Shown one piece after another: positions 26,675 to 36,117 of a stretch of DNA of 64,000 nucleotides (the stretch's first letter is position 1; each line of letters begins with the position of its first letter). The notes under the pieces are model-generated. The model ran no database searches, was not told the origin of the DNA, and saw only the letters and a list, made by a program, of their open reading frames with translations. The stretch covers positions 1,302,001 to 1,366,000 of the forward strand of contig NZ_CP093366.1 in NCBI RefSeq assembly GCF_023380265.1, given 5' to 3'. The DNA is from Bombilactobacillus folatiphilus (GTDB lineage Bacteria; Bacillota; Bacilli; Lactobacillales; Lactobacillaceae). The position numbers and the translations under genes were made by a program.

Positions 26675-26708
26675 CAAAAAACACGGTAACTGAACAGCTA
26701 CCGTGTTA
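26675..26708 (-). terminator. Terminator of the NCS1 permease gene
   Basis: Arms ACACGGTA (26681-26688) and TACCGTGT (26699-26706) with a 10-nt loop; minus-strand T-run. It abuts the -35 box of the marR promoter. Confidence 0.8.
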
Positions 26709-26719
26709 TCATTATAAGT

Positions 26720-28072
26720 CTATTGTTTCTTGTGAAAACTAAGCATCCACTGCCAATAAAGCACGGCGGTCACAAGCATCGCTGGAAAAGTCGCGCCCAA
26801 CGTCTGATTAATCACCGGTAACTGACGTAATAAGAAATAAAGCACCACGCCAAGAGCCCACGAAGTGATTGCCACCAAATTAAAACCATGGACATACCAA
26901 TAAGGTCCTTGCGGCTGATCAAACGCATCTATTTGATAGTTTCTTTTTTTCAAGACAAAATAATCAATCAAAAAGATTGCAATTTCTGGTCCCAAAAACA
27001 TTCCGACACCGTCCAAAAACAGTTCAAAAGTCTCTAAGAAAGTGGCTACGTAAGCTGGAATAAAAGTCACTAAAGTTGCAATCAACGTTACGATCCATAG
27101 CGCCGGTTTTAGCTTCAGCTTCTTAAAAATATTCGTCGCTGCCGAACCCGCCGCCATCAAATTCACTGCATTCGCCGTCGTGCTTGTTAACATAATGACA
27201 ATTAACGCTAATGCCCCCAAGCCTAATTTGGCTGCAATCGTACTGGGATCAGAATTATTCGGATCAAATTTTTGCAATGTAATCGCCGTGGCAATCGTCG
27301 CAATGATTCCCATCAGTGCAAACCAGATTAAGCCTAAATTAGCGCCGATAAACGACCAAATCGTAGCACCTGATTTTTTCTTCGCAAAGCGACTAAAATC
27401 GGCGGCCGCCGTCACCCACGCCAAGTTAAAGGCAGCCAAGGTATCCACTGCCATTCCCGCGGGCAAATGTAAATGCTTGGGTGGCTGCCAAGTCATAATC
27501 TGATGTAAAGGCACCATTTTGAGCACAATCACGGATTCCCAAAGTACAAAAATAGTTACTAAAACAATGCCAATACGTTCAATCCACTTGACTGATTTTT
27601 CACCTAAAGAAATACTGATTAAATGCAGAATCGACATAATGATAATACCAGCAAATAAGCCGATGCGATCCATCGTTTGATTCTTTGCTGACCAACCAAA
27701 GACCTCGCGTAAAACCAAACTCACTGACACGGCCGCAATATACGTATTCACTGCTGCCCAACCAACAAATTGCACTATATTGATTAACGATGGGACAATA
27801 GAACCTTTGACCCCAAAGGAACCGCGCATCAACGACATCGTATTCAAGCCCGTTTCATAACCAGAAATGGAAACTAAAGCCAAAAAAACGTACGATAAAA
27901 GACCAACAATCACTAGTAAGGTCGAAGAGGTAACAAAACCACAAGCTGCTATTACGCCGCCAACATACCACGTCCCGTTATTCGCATTGGCACCAATCCA
28001 AGTCGCAAATAGATCCCAATTCGACATATTACGGGCTGAATCTTGTATGACATTTCGCTGTTTAAATCCCAA
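26720..28072 (-). CDS. NCS1-family cytosine/pyrimidine permease, PyrR-attenuated
   Basis: A 450-residue, about 12-helix transporter of the NCS1 family (CodB-like): SNWDLFATWIGANANNGTWYVGG, then FNLAWVTAAADFSRFAKK and GPEIAIFLIDYFVLKKRNYQIDA. NCS1 proteins import cytosine, uracil, allantoin or thiamine precursors. The leader carries a PyrR-type RNA-binding hairpin and terminator, so the likely substrate is a pyrimidine base, cytosine or uracil. The start is TTG 28072 with GGGAG 8 nt upstream. Divergent from the APC permease gene. Confidence 0.87.
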   Translation of the reverse strand: MGFKQRNVIQDSARNMSNWDLFATWIGANANNGTWYVGGVIAACGFVTSSTLLVIVGLLSYVFLALVSISGYETGLNTMSLMRGSFGVKGSIVPSLINIVQFVGWAAVNTYIAAVSVSLVLREVFGWSAKNQTMDRIGLFAGIIIMSILHLISISLGEKSVKWIERIGIVLVTIFVLWESVIVLKMVPLHQIMTWQPPKHLHLPAGMAVDTLAAFNLAWVTAAADFSRFAKKKSGATIWSFIGANLGLIWFALMGIIATIATAITLQKFDPNNSDPSTIAAKLGLGALALIVIMLTSTTANAVNLMAAGSAATNIFKKLKLKPALWIVTLIATLVTFIPAYVATFLETFELFLDGVGMFLGPEIAIFLIDYFVLKKRNYQIDAFDQPQGPYWYVHGFNLVAITSWALGVVLYFLLRQLPVINQTLGATFPAMLVTAVLYWQWMLSFHKKQ

Positions 28073-28103
28073 TTTTTTAGCTCCCTTGCTAAATTTGCCG
28101 ACA

Positions 28104-28185
28104 AAAAAAGCCCGCAGGCTACACCTCGAGCATCATTTTCCTGCTCCCTTCTTAACCTCACAGGATTAAGTTAAAAGGCTTCAAC
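28104..28185 (-). promoter_or_regulatory. PyrR-binding attenuator in the NCS1 permease leader
   Basis: On the minus strand the hairpin CTTAATCCTGTGAGGTTAAG (28151-28170) contains the PyrR consensus A-R-U-C-C-N-G-N-G-A-G-G-Y-U in its loop, flanked by CCTT/AAGG. It is followed by GCAGG...CCTGC (antiterminator option) and AGCC-TGCG-GGCT plus seven T (terminator, 28104-28122). PyrR with UMP would favour termination, repressing permease synthesis when pyrimidines are plentiful. Confidence 0.8.
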
Positions 28186-28299
28186 TTGATACTTAGACTA
28201 CTGATTTTCAGTATAAAAGTCAATACTGATTTGAAACAGCGTCCCACTTAACTTCAAAGTTTGTTATTATAGATAAGAGTTTTTAGGAGAATATTAGTA

Positions 28300-29706
28300 A
28301 TGAACACAAAACACAAAAAAATTAATGGTTTTACTTTAACAACTTTGGTTGTCACCACCGCTATCGGTTCCGGGATTTTCGCTTTAAGCAGTGATCTCGC
28401 CAAAGCTGCCGCGCCTGGTCCCGCTTTATTAGCCTGGCTCGTGATTAGTTGCGGGATTTTGCCGTTAGCCGCTACTTTCAATAATTTATTGCGCCGACAT
28501 CCTGAACTGGAAGGCATCTACGCTTACGGTCAACAAGGTTTTGGTGATTTTGTCGGCTTTATCAGCGGTTGGGGCTACTGGATGTCAGGTTGGTTGGGGA
28601 ATGTGGCTTTTTCCACCGTTTTTATTAGCACTTTGGGATATTTTTTCCCTATTTTTCAACAAGCCAATGGTTGGCCGGCTATTCTCGCCGCTAGCGTCTG
28701 CTCCTGGTTTTTAACTTGGTTGGTGAACCAAGGTCTTGAAAACGCCGCAATTATCAACTCCGTGATCACCTTATGCAAATTAATTCCAATTATAACTTTT
28801 ATTATCTGCAGTCTATTCGCTTTCCGATTATCTGTTTTTACGCATAATTTCTGGGGCAATTTTCAAAATAACTTTACTTGGAGCAGTGTTCTTCTCCAAA
28901 TTAAAAGCTGTTTCATGGTGATGATGTGGCTCTTCGTCGGTATCGAAGGGGCCACTGTCTTGTCATCGCGTGCCAAAAGTCAGCGCACAGCGGGTCGTGC
29001 AACCATCATTGGCGTCATCTGTTTACTGCTCATTGATACCCTCGCGTCCATCTTGCCTTACGGCTATTTTACACGCGCACAACTCATTCACGCACCACAA
29101 CCAGCAATGGCCTATCTCTTAGCCAAATTAGTTGGTCCTTGGGGTGGTCGTTTCATTAGTATTGGCTTGTTAATTTCAATTTTTGGAGCTTGGATTTCTT
29201 GGACGATGCTCCCTGCCGAAACATTGAGCTCCATGGCCACCCAAAAATTACTACCAGCACGTTTAGGCAAAACTAATCACCATCAAGCTCCCACCTTAGC
29301 ACTCGTTATCACCGGCGTGGTGGTCCAAATCTTTTTAATCACACTTCTCTTTACCAAGCAAGCTTACGAATTAGCTTATAGTCTCAGTACCGCCGCAGTC
29401 ATTGTTAGCTACATCATCGTGGCCGCTTACCAAATTAAAGATGCACACAAAAACCATTTGACAGGTGCTTTATTGTTAGGGATCGGCACCTTAATCTTCG
29501 AACTGGGTGGCATGTTGTGCGCTGGGATCAAATATTTGTTTTTGTGTACCATTATCTATTTGCCGGGAATTTACCTCTACTACCGCGTCCAACATCACGA
29601 ATTACAGCAAGACTTAACTAAACACGAACGTTACAGCTCCACTGGCATTATTCTTTTGGGAACCTTAGCGTTGGTTTTAGTCTGTAGCGGTCAATTAAAT
29701 TTTTAG
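28300..29706 (+). CDS. APC-family amino acid permease/antiporter (basic amino acid type)
   Basis: 468 residues, about 12 helices. N-terminal motif LTTLVVTTAIGSGIFALSSDLAKAAAPGPALLAWLV and EGIYAYGQQGFGDFVGFISGWGYW are typical of the basic amino acid/polyamine antiporter (APA, ArcD-like) branch. These exchange arginine/ornithine, lysine or similar. No arginine deiminase genes are nearby, so the substrate is uncertain. SD AGGAG precedes ATG 28300. Confidence 0.82.
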   Translation: MNTKHKKINGFTLTTLVVTTAIGSGIFALSSDLAKAAAPGPALLAWLVISCGILPLAATFNNLLRRHPELEGIYAYGQQGFGDFVGFISGWGYWMSGWLGNVAFSTVFISTLGYFFPIFQQANGWPAILAASVCSWFLTWLVNQGLENAAIINSVITLCKLIPIITFIICSLFAFRLSVFTHNFWGNFQNNFTWSSVLLQIKSCFMVMMWLFVGIEGATVLSSRAKSQRTAGRATIIGVICLLLIDTLASILPYGYFTRAQLIHAPQPAMAYLLAKLVGPWGGRFISIGLLISIFGAWISWTMLPAETLSSMATQKLLPARLGKTNHHQAPTLALVITGVVVQIFLITLLFTKQAYELAYSLSTAAVIVSYIIVAAYQIKDAHKNHLTGALLLGIGTLIFELGGMLCAGIKYLFLCTIIYLPGIYLYYRVQHHELQQDLTKHERYSSTGIILLGTLALVLVCSGQLNF

Positions 29707-29732
29707 AATTCAAAAAACGGTCCATAACAAAA

Positions 29733-29770
29733 AAGCTCAGTAATCTTAAAATAGATTGCTGAGCTTCTTT
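29733..29770. terminator. Bidirectional terminator between APC permease and glnQ-like gene
   Basis: A 14-bp stem with one mismatch (29733-29746 and 29753-29766), 6-nt loop, T-runs in both directions. Confidence 0.85.
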
Positions 29771-29777
29771 TCGTGAA

Positions 29778-30515
29778 TTAAACATTTAATACTTTATTCA
29801 AAAATTCCTGCAGACGTGCATTTTGAGGATGGTCAAACACCTGTTGCGGTGTACCTTCTTCTTGAATCCGACCATCGTCCACAAAAACAACCCGATCGGC
29901 AACTTCTTTGGCAAAACCCATTTCATGAGTCACCACAATCATTGTCATCCCTTTTTTAGCTAAATCTTTCATGACAGCTAGTACATCACCGACCATTTCT
30001 GGATCTAGTGCGGAAGTTGGTTCATCGAACAACATAATATCAGGATTCATCGCTAACGCACGGGCAATGGCGACCCGCTGCTGTTGTCCCCCAGACAAGG
30101 ATTGTACTGTTGCGCCAATTTTATCAGATAAGCCGACTGTTGCCAACAATTCCTGAGCCTGCTGATACGCTTGCTCTTTAGTGGCTTTTTTTAGTTCTAC
30201 GGGAGCTAAAACAATATTTTGTCCCACCGTCAAATTATTAAAAAGATTGAAATGTTGAAAGACCATACCAATATTTTCGCGGACATGATTCAAGTCTGCT
30301 TTACTATCCGCAATATTGACACCATCAACAGTCACAAGGCCTGACGTTGGCTCCTCCAGTTTATTCAAAGTACGCAACAAAGTACTCTTACCAGAACCAG
30401 ACGGACCAATAATAACAACCACTTCATTTTCTTGAACAGTGAGATCAATTCCCTTTAACACTTCATTCGTGCCATAAGTCTTGACTAAATCTTTCACTTC
30501 AACTTTTGCACTCAT
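29778..30515 (-). CDS. glnQ: Polar amino acid ABC transporter ATPase (GlnQ-like)
   Basis: 246 residues from ATG 30515. Walker [16 protein letters not shown]-loop [10 protein letters not shown], signature [15 protein letters not shown], Walker [15 protein letters not shown] and H-loop VVTHEMGFA are all intact. It powers the permease encoded just upstream: the ATG overlaps that gene's TGA (ATGA). The cognate receptor has two substrate domains, as in the GlnPQ glutamine/glutamate/asparagine importers of lactic acid bacteria. Confidence 0.93.
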   Translation of the reverse strand: MSAKVEVKDLVKTYGTNEVLKGIDLTVQENEVVVIIGPSGSGKSTLLRTLNKLEEPTSGLVTVDGVNIADSKADLNHVRENIGMVFQHFNLFNNLTVGQNIVLAPVELKKATKEQAYQQAQELLATVGLSDKIGATVQSLSGGQQQRVAIARALAMNPDIMLFDEPTSALDPEMVGDVLAVMKDLAKKGMTMIVVTHEMGFAKEVADRVVFVDDGRIQEEGTPQQVFDHPQNARLQEFLNKVLNV

Positions 30516-32656
30516 CCTTCTGTTCTCCTTTGTACCCAATTTGAAGCCCAAGTTAACAACGTAATCACCACAACATAAATCACAGCAATAATTGTCCAAA
30601 CTTTAAAGCCTTCCAAATTTCGTGCAATGATGATTTTACCAGTTTGCGTCAATTCCAAGATGCCGATTACCGAAAGAATTGACGTATCTTTTAGCGTAAT
30701 AATAAATTGGTTAATAAAGGACGGGATCATAATTTTCATTCCTTGCGGCAAGATGACCTTGCGCATTGCTTTTCCAAACGGCAAACCCAGACTGCGGGCT
30801 GCTTCCATCTGGCCTTGATCCACGGCTTCAATTCCCCCTTTGACAAAGGCCGCAATATACGCACCTTCATTCAAAGTCAGAGTAATTGTTCCTGCCACAA
30901 AAGCCGGGATCTTTTGGCCCGTCAAACTCGGAATTCCCGTGTAAATAAAGAGTGCCAAAACTAGTAAAGGCATTCCGCGGAACAAATAAATAATAATACT
31001 GGATAGCCAATTAAAGAATTTCACCGGTACTACACCCATTAGTCCCACAATAATTCCCAAAATTGTCGCAAAGATGATGGATATTACCGTCAGCCACATG
31101 GTTTGTACAAAACCTGACCATAAAGCATCTTTGTTTTGTTTAATTAACCCGATAAAAGTCCGATCCTCATTACTTTGCGGTTCACTCACAGACTTTTTCT
31201 GCTGATCTTCCCCCAGATATTTAGCTTTAATATCATTATAAGTGCCACTAGCTTTGATATTACTCAACCCTTTATTAAAGGCCGTCAATAATTCTTGATT
31301 TGTTCCTTTCTTGACAGCAAAGCCATACGGAGCTTTCAACTGCGGCTTAGTCACAATCTTCAAGTTCGTACCTTTTTTGATGGCATAACGCATTACGGGT
31401 TGATCCTCGAAACACGCCGCTGAATTACCCGTCAACACATCTTGATACATATTATTGGAGTCATCAAAAGTGACTGTCTTAAAGCCGTATTTTTTCTTAA
31501 TACTATTAGCGTATTGGGCCCCTGCAGTTCCTGTTTTTATCGCAACTTTTTTGCCACGTAACTGCTTTAAGTTTTTCACTTGTCCTTTTTCTGACGTTGC
31601 CATAACTACCCCAGAGGTAAAATAAGGCTTGGAGAAATCTAATTTGGCCTGGCGCTCTGGTGTAATCGACATTCCTGCCATGACCGCATCAATTTGACCC
31701 GATTCCACAGCTTGGACAGAAGAATTAAAGCCTAAGGGTTTAACTTTGACATGAAAGCCTTGATCTTGGGCAATTTTTTTCAATAAATCAATATCAATCC
31801 CGACATAACGATTATTTTTATTCGCAAATTCAAACGGTGGGAAAGTAACATCCGTCCCAATTGTGAAGGTCTTGCCCTTAACTGCCGACTTACCATCATT
31901 GCCTAAATACTTAGCAACAATTTTATCGTAAGTACCGTTTTTCTTAATTTTTTTGAAACCAACGTTAAATTGCCGAATCAGCTCTTTATGTGTACCCTTT
32001 TTGACAGCAAAGCCATACCAACCACCATTAGCTGGTTTAGTCACAATCTTCAGTTTCATCCCTTGATTAATCGCATATTGCATTACGGGTTGATCTTCAA
32101 AACACGCTACTGAATTGCCTGTCAGCACATCTTGGTACATATTATTCGAATCATCAAACGTAACCGTTTTGAAACCATACTTCTTCTTGAGACTATTCGC
32201 ATATTGGGCAGCCGCCGTTCCGGTTTTTAATGCTACCCGTTTGCCCTTAAGTTGCTTCAAACTAGTAATAGAACTATCTTTGCCAACAGCCATGATCACA
32301 CCAGTTTTAAAATAAGGTGTACCAAAATCAAATTTAGCCTGCCGATCTTTAGTAATTGTCATCCCAGCAATAATTCCATCCAATTGTCCTGCTTGTGCAG
32401 ACTGAACAGCTGCGTTAAAACCAACTTGCTTGGTATTGACTTTAAAACCTTCAGCTTTAGCCACCGCATTGATGATATCAATATCAATCCCGACATATTT
32501 ATTCTGATCATTCGCAAATTCAAACGGTGGGTAAGTAACATCCGTGCCAATCTGATAAGTTTTGGCTTGCGTATTAACTGTTGTCAACAACCAACTCATG
32601 ACCAACAGACCGATTAAACAGAATCTACGACCCCATTTTACTAACTGACTTTTCAT
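30512..32656 (-). CDS. glnP: Fused amino acid receptor-permease with two substrate-binding domains (GlnP-like)
   Basis: 714 residues: signal peptide (1-31), substrate-binding domain 1 (about 33-260), SBD2 (about 270-490) and a permease domain (about 510-714) with about 5 helices and the EAA loop [21 protein letters not shown]. The two SBDs are near copies (both contain [21 protein letters not shown]), a recent tandem duplication. Known GlnP proteins of lactic acid bacteria have this architecture and import glutamine, glutamate and asparagine. ATG 32656 (GGAG at 8 nt) is chosen, but TTG 32680 has a strong GGAGG SD 5 nt upstream and would add eight residues. Confidence 0.92.
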   Translation of the reverse strand: MKSQLVKWGRRFCLIGLLVMSWLLTTVNTQAKTYQIGTDVTYPPFEFANDQNKYVGIDIDIINAVAKAEGFKVNTKQVGFNAAVQSAQAGQLDGIIAGMTITKDRQAKFDFGTPYFKTGVIMAVGKDSSITSLKQLKGKRVALKTGTAAAQYANSLKKKYGFKTVTFDDSNNMYQDVLTGNSVACFEDQPVMQYAINQGMKLKIVTKPANGGWYGFAVKKGTHKELIRQFNVGFKKIKKNGTYDKIVAKYLGNDGKSAVKGKTFTIGTDVTFPPFEFANKNNRYVGIDIDLLKKIAQDQGFHVKVKPLGFNSSVQAVESGQIDAVMAGMSITPERQAKLDFSKPYFTSGVVMATSEKGQVKNLKQLRGKKVAIKTGTAGAQYANSIKKKYGFKTVTFDDSNNMYQDVLTGNSAACFEDQPVMRYAIKKGTNLKIVTKPQLKAPYGFAVKKGTNQELLTAFNKGLSNIKASGTYNDIKAKYLGEDQQKKSVSEPQSNEDRTFIGLIKQNKDALWSGFVQTMWLTVISIIFATILGIIVGLMGVVPVKFFNWLSSIIIYLFRGMPLLVLALFIYTGIPSLTGQKIPAFVAGTITLTLNEGAYIAAFVKGGIEAVDQGQMEAARSLGLPFGKAMRKVILPQGMKIMIPSFINQFIITLKDTSILSVIGILELTQTGKIIIARNLEGFKVWTIIAVIYVVVITLLTWASNWVQRRTEG

Positions 32657-32872
32657 ATGCACCACTCCAATATTTATCAAATTATCCTCCGGTTCTAACG
32701 GTCAGTAAGTTACTAAAATTAAAATTTGTGACATAATCCTCATGCGGCTCACGTCTATGAAATAACTTAAACTCTAATTTTACCGCAAAGATACAAAATT
32801 GTCATTAAAAGTTATCATTAACAATAATATTCATATTAAAATATATTAACCAAGCCATATCAACTAAATTTG

Positions 32873-34231
32873 CTAGCTCGAATAACGCCAATCCGCATCC
32901 ATTAAAATCCGTGCGAAAATCAATCCAAATGGTAAGAAAACAAAAATCATCAACGCATTCAATAACCACTGTGCACCTGAGGCAATCGAACCCACGCCTA
33001 AATAATAGGCTGCACGATACATGTATAAGCCGGGAACCATGATCACAATCGCCGGTACAGTCAAACTAATTCGTGGATAACCGATTTTTTTATGAACCAC
33101 CGACGCCAATAAACCGGCTGTCAATGCTCCAAAAAATGCCGCTGCTGCGGGCGGTAATGCCGTCAAATCGACTAATTCCAATCGCAACGTATTGGCAATC
33201 GCCCCCAAACATGCGGCACTAGCTGCCATTTTTTTGGAACTATTAAACATGACGGAAAAACCGAAGACGCCCACAAAACTAGCTGGCAAGCGCAACAAAC
33301 ATAATTGCCACGGCGTTAAATTCAGTGGCACGAAATTATCTGGACGCAAATCACTGGCTAAAGCAACTAGCCAACCAACTAATGTTGCGACAATAATGAT
33401 TGTCGCCGCGTGCACCATGCGTTCAATTCCCGAACGCATATCAGATTTAGCAATGTCTAAACCACTAGTAATAAATGGAAAACCAGGGATGGCAAAGAGC
33501 ATCGACCCAATATAGCCCGCTTCATGTGCCACATTAATTCCCAACGAAAATTCCAACAAACGTGAAACTAATAAATAGGTCAAACAAGCCACTGCCACAC
33601 CGGTCGCCAAACCTGCAAACAATGTGAGATGATGTTTATTCATTGTTGCCCGCGTATAATTGCCTAAACCAGCGCCTAAAAAAGTACAAAACATTTCCAC
33701 TGGACCCCCGCCCAACAAAAATACGAACGCGCTACAAGCACAAGCCGCAGCCAATCCTAATAATAATGGCGTATAATTTGTCGGTTTGTTTTGAATTTTA
33801 TCCAACAAATGATGAACTTCTTGCACACTTAAAAATGCTCCTTCAGATTCAAAGAGCGTAATAAAATTTTCCATTGCTGCCAATTTATCCGTGTTGACAC
33901 CACTTTTAGGTAATGACAATGCTTCCGTCACACTATGATGTTCTTGCGCATCAAAGCAGCTATATGAAAGCGAAACCAAGCCAATATCAGCAGAACAACT
34001 TACTTGCAAAATCCTTGCCATTGTATTCATTGAATCTCGAACGCGCCACGCCCCGGTTCCACAAGCTAACATGATCATTCCAACGCGCCCAATCACAGAC
34101 GACTTTTCTGTCAAAGTTGCTTGGGTTACCGGCTGATGAGCATCTGGTTTGATCACCTTAGACCAAGGTATTTCCATGTGATTTTGCATTTTGAAGTGAA
34201 ATTTTTGCTTTGATTGTTTCGTTTTTGCCAT
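32873..34231 (-). CDS. ThrE-type threonine/serine exporter (fused DUF1212-DUF3815)
   Basis: 452 residues. The N-terminal soluble part (about 40-150; MLACGTGAWRVRDSMN, LGRVSLSYS-like segment) and a first helix set form the ThrE domain; a second helix set (SGLDIAKSDMRSGIERMVHA, then PPAAAAFFGALTAGLLAS) forms the ThrE_2/DUF3815 half. About 10 helices. The family exports threonine or serine. In many Bacilli the halves are separate genes; here they are fused. The SD is distant (GAGG about 12 nt). Confidence 0.85.
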   Translation of the reverse strand: MAKTKQSKQKFHFKMQNHMEIPWSKVIKPDAHQPVTQATLTEKSSVIGRVGMIMLACGTGAWRVRDSMNTMARILQVSCSADIGLVSLSYSCFDAQEHHSVTEALSLPKSGVNTDKLAAMENFITLFESEGAFLSVQEVHHLLDKIQNKPTNYTPLLLGLAAACACSAFVFLLGGGPVEMFCTFLGAGLGNYTRATMNKHHLTLFAGLATGVAVACLTYLLVSRLLEFSLGINVAHEAGYIGSMLFAIPGFPFITSGLDIAKSDMRSGIERMVHAATIIIVATLVGWLVALASDLRPDNFVPLNLTPWQLCLLRLPASFVGVFGFSVMFNSSKKMAASAACLGAIANTLRLELVDLTALPPAAAAFFGALTAGLLASVVHKKIGYPRISLTVPAIVIMVPGLYMYRAAYYLGVGSIASGAQWLLNALMIFVFLPFGLIFARILMDADWRYSS

Positions 34232-34310
34232 TAAATTGCTTAACCTCTAATTCTTTTGCATTCCTGACTTTTAATTATAGCATATCTAATTTTCACACTT
34301 TTTCAGACCA

Positions 34311-34340
34311 AACAAAAAGGCAGCCCTTCAGCTGCCCAGC
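34311..34340 (-). terminator. Terminator of the gcvH-like gene
   Basis: On the minus strand GGCAGC, 6-nt loop, GCTGCC followed by TTTTTG. Confidence 0.8.
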
Positions 34341-34347
34341 AAATTAA

Positions 34348-34647
34348 TTACGCAATTTCAACCAACCAATTGGCCTGGTGACTATCCTGATTTAATTGTT
34401 CAGGATGCTCAACCAAAGCTTGATTAAATTTGACCACGGTTCCAGACTTTGGTGTATGCAATTCCGTAACCGCTTTTTCACTTTCCACGGAAAGTAATGT
34501 ATCTTGAGTTCTCAACTCCTGCACGTTCGGAAAATCCACAAAACTGGCCTCCCCAATCGCCTCTTGACCAGCCGGCGCCAAACCAATCACCGTATGCCCG
34601 TTAGTTAAGACTTCTTGCCAAAAATATTTTTGTTCTGTTTCATCCAT
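34348..34647 (-). CDS. gcvH: GcvH-like lipoyl carrier protein
   Basis: 99 residues from ATG 34647 (SD GAGGTGG 5 nt upstream). The lipoyl-lysine motif is VESEKAVTELHTPKSG, with the modifiable Lys in E-K-A, and a C-terminal VEIA. It is shorter than classical GcvH (about 125 residues). No glycine cleavage genes gcvT/gcvP are nearby. In lactobacilli stand-alone GcvH proteins act as lipoyl donors or in lipoate-linked ADP-ribosylation control; its job here is inferred only. Confidence 0.8.
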   Translation of the reverse strand: MDETEQKYFWQEVLTNGHTVIGLAPAGQEAIGEASFVDFPNVQELRTQDTLLSVESEKAVTELHTPKSGTVVKFNQALVEHPEQLNQDSHQANWLVEIA

Positions 34648-34702
34648 TACTGCCACCTCAAAGTTGTTAACGTTTTACTATATTATAACGCATTTCAACT
34701 TT

Positions 34703-35830
34703 TTAGTGCCATATTTCCCGGGCAATATCTTCAATCAGACGAATTTTGGCCCATTGCTGTTCGGCAGTCAAGACATTACCTTCTTCGGTTGAAGCAAAAC
34801 CACATTGTGGACTCAAAGCCAAATTTTCTAACGGAATATATTGACTAGCTTCGTACACACGTTGAATAATCGTAGCCTGATCTTCTAAAGTACCGTCCTT
34901 GGTTGTAATCAATCCTAAAACTACCTGCTTTTGATTACCAACTTGCTTCAAAGGCTCAAAACCACCTGAACGCTTGGTATCATATTCCAAATAATAAGCA
35001 TTAACATGTTCACTTGTAAACAAAGGATCTGCGATACTATCATAACCACCAGCGGCAGCCCAAGTCGAATGATAATTACCGCGGCAAACGTGTGTATTAA
35101 TTGTTAAATCTTGCGGTGCTTGATCAATCACCGCATTATTCAAAGTGACTAAAGTTTGTTTTAATTGTTGAATTTGGTCTGGAGTAATATCTTGCGTATG
35201 ATTCTCTTGCCAATCAATCAACGCGCCCCAAGTACAATCATCAAATTGAACAGTCCGACAACCAGCCGCCACCAAATCTTGCAAAACCTGCAAATAAGCA
35301 TCTGCAATATCTTGCAGTAAATCGTCTTCATTAGAATAAATTGCCTTCACATCAGCTTGATTTTCCGGACGTTGTAATTCAAATAACAACTGGCCTGGTG
35401 AAGGCATTGTTTGTTTAACTTGCACATTCGGACTAACATGAGCTTTTGTAAACTTAAAATGCTCCACAAAAGGATGATTGTTTCCCTTAATTTTGCCTGT
35501 CAACTTGACCGTTTCGTTGCGCGTTTCTTCATCATGAAATTGATAACCATTAATAGCTTTAGCCTTATTTAAGCCCTCAAAGCCCCAAAAGAAATCTAAA
35601 TGCCACCAACTGCGCCGAAATTCACCATCCGTGACCGCTTGTAAACCCACTTGTTCTTCTTGACGCAATAAGTCAATGATCGCTTGATCTTCAACTTGTT
35701 TTAAATCTGCTTGACTAATTTTACCTTGAGCCAAATCGGCACGGGCCTGCTTTAGCTCTTGCGGGCGTAGGAAACTCCCAATAATATCATAATAAAACGG
35801 TGATTGTGTTCTTGGTTTAAATTTTGTCAT
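34703..35830 (-). CDS. MetE-like methionine synthase family protein (YxjG/YxjH type)
   Basis: 375 residues corresponding to the C-terminal catalytic domain of cobalamin-independent methionine synthase: IGSFLRPQEL, VTDGEFRRSWWHLDFFWGF, and the zinc ligands in NTHVCRGNYHS and LALSPQCGFAST. It lacks the N-terminal half of MetE. Such short enzymes transfer methyl groups to homocysteine from folate-independent or unknown donors. A Met-type T-box leader precedes it, confirming a role in methionine supply. SD GGGAGG precedes the ATG. Confidence 0.88.
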   Translation of the reverse strand: MTKFKPRTQSPFYYDIIGSFLRPQELKQARADLAQGKISQADLKQVEDQAIIDLLRQEEQVGLQAVTDGEFRRSWWHLDFFWGFEGLNKAKAINGYQFHDEETRNETVKLTGKIKGNNHPFVEHFKFTKAHVSPNVQVKQTMPSPGQLLFELQRPENQADVKAIYSNEDDLLQDIADAYLQVLQDLVAAGCRTVQFDDCTWGALIDWQENHTQDITPDQIQQLKQTLVTLNNAVIDQAPQDLTINTHVCRGNYHSTWAAAGGYDSIADPLFTSEHVNAYYLEYDTKRSGGFEPLKQVGNQKQVVLGLITTKDGTLEDQATIIQRVYEASQYIPLENLALSPQCGFASTEEGNVLTAEQQWAKIRLIEDIAREIWH

Positions 35831-35850
35831 TTTTGTTCCTCCCTAAACTA

Positions 35851-36078
35851 AAAAACGCCCTTGTCAATTAAGACAAGGGACGTTTCCACGCGGTACCACC
35901 CAAATTCAATAATATTTTGCAATATTATCCTCTAAGATCGTTAAATCCAACAGTTCATCAGCTGTTAACCGCCAACAATAGATGCTCCCAGACCATCTTC
36001 AATACTCGTTTCTCATCACCTTCTCAGCTACGGTGATTCTCTGTGCAGACGTGGTATTTACTCATCTTTTCTCAGCAT
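35851..36078 (-). promoter_or_regulatory. T-box riboswitch, methionine specifier
   Basis: On the minus strand: stem I closed by AGATG/CATCT with AGTA after the base, apical ATCACC/GGTGAT arms, then GAAG-ATG-G in the specifier loop (Met codon), the T-box GGGTGGTACCGCG (about 35888-35900) and a terminator with arms CCCTTGTC/GACAAGGG plus six T (35851-35886). The TGGT of the antiterminator bulge pairs with an ACCA tRNA end, as needed for tRNA-Met. Uncharged tRNA-Met would allow readthrough into the MetE-like gene. Confidence 0.9.
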
Positions 36079-36117
36079 TTTTAATTGTGATTATCCTAAA
36101 ACTCTTATTTGCTTTTG

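Noticed and set aside
32657..32872. Riboswitch or T-box ahead of the GlnP-like gene
   Set aside because: No T-box core, no terminator hairpin and no known aptamer motif in this 216-bp gap.
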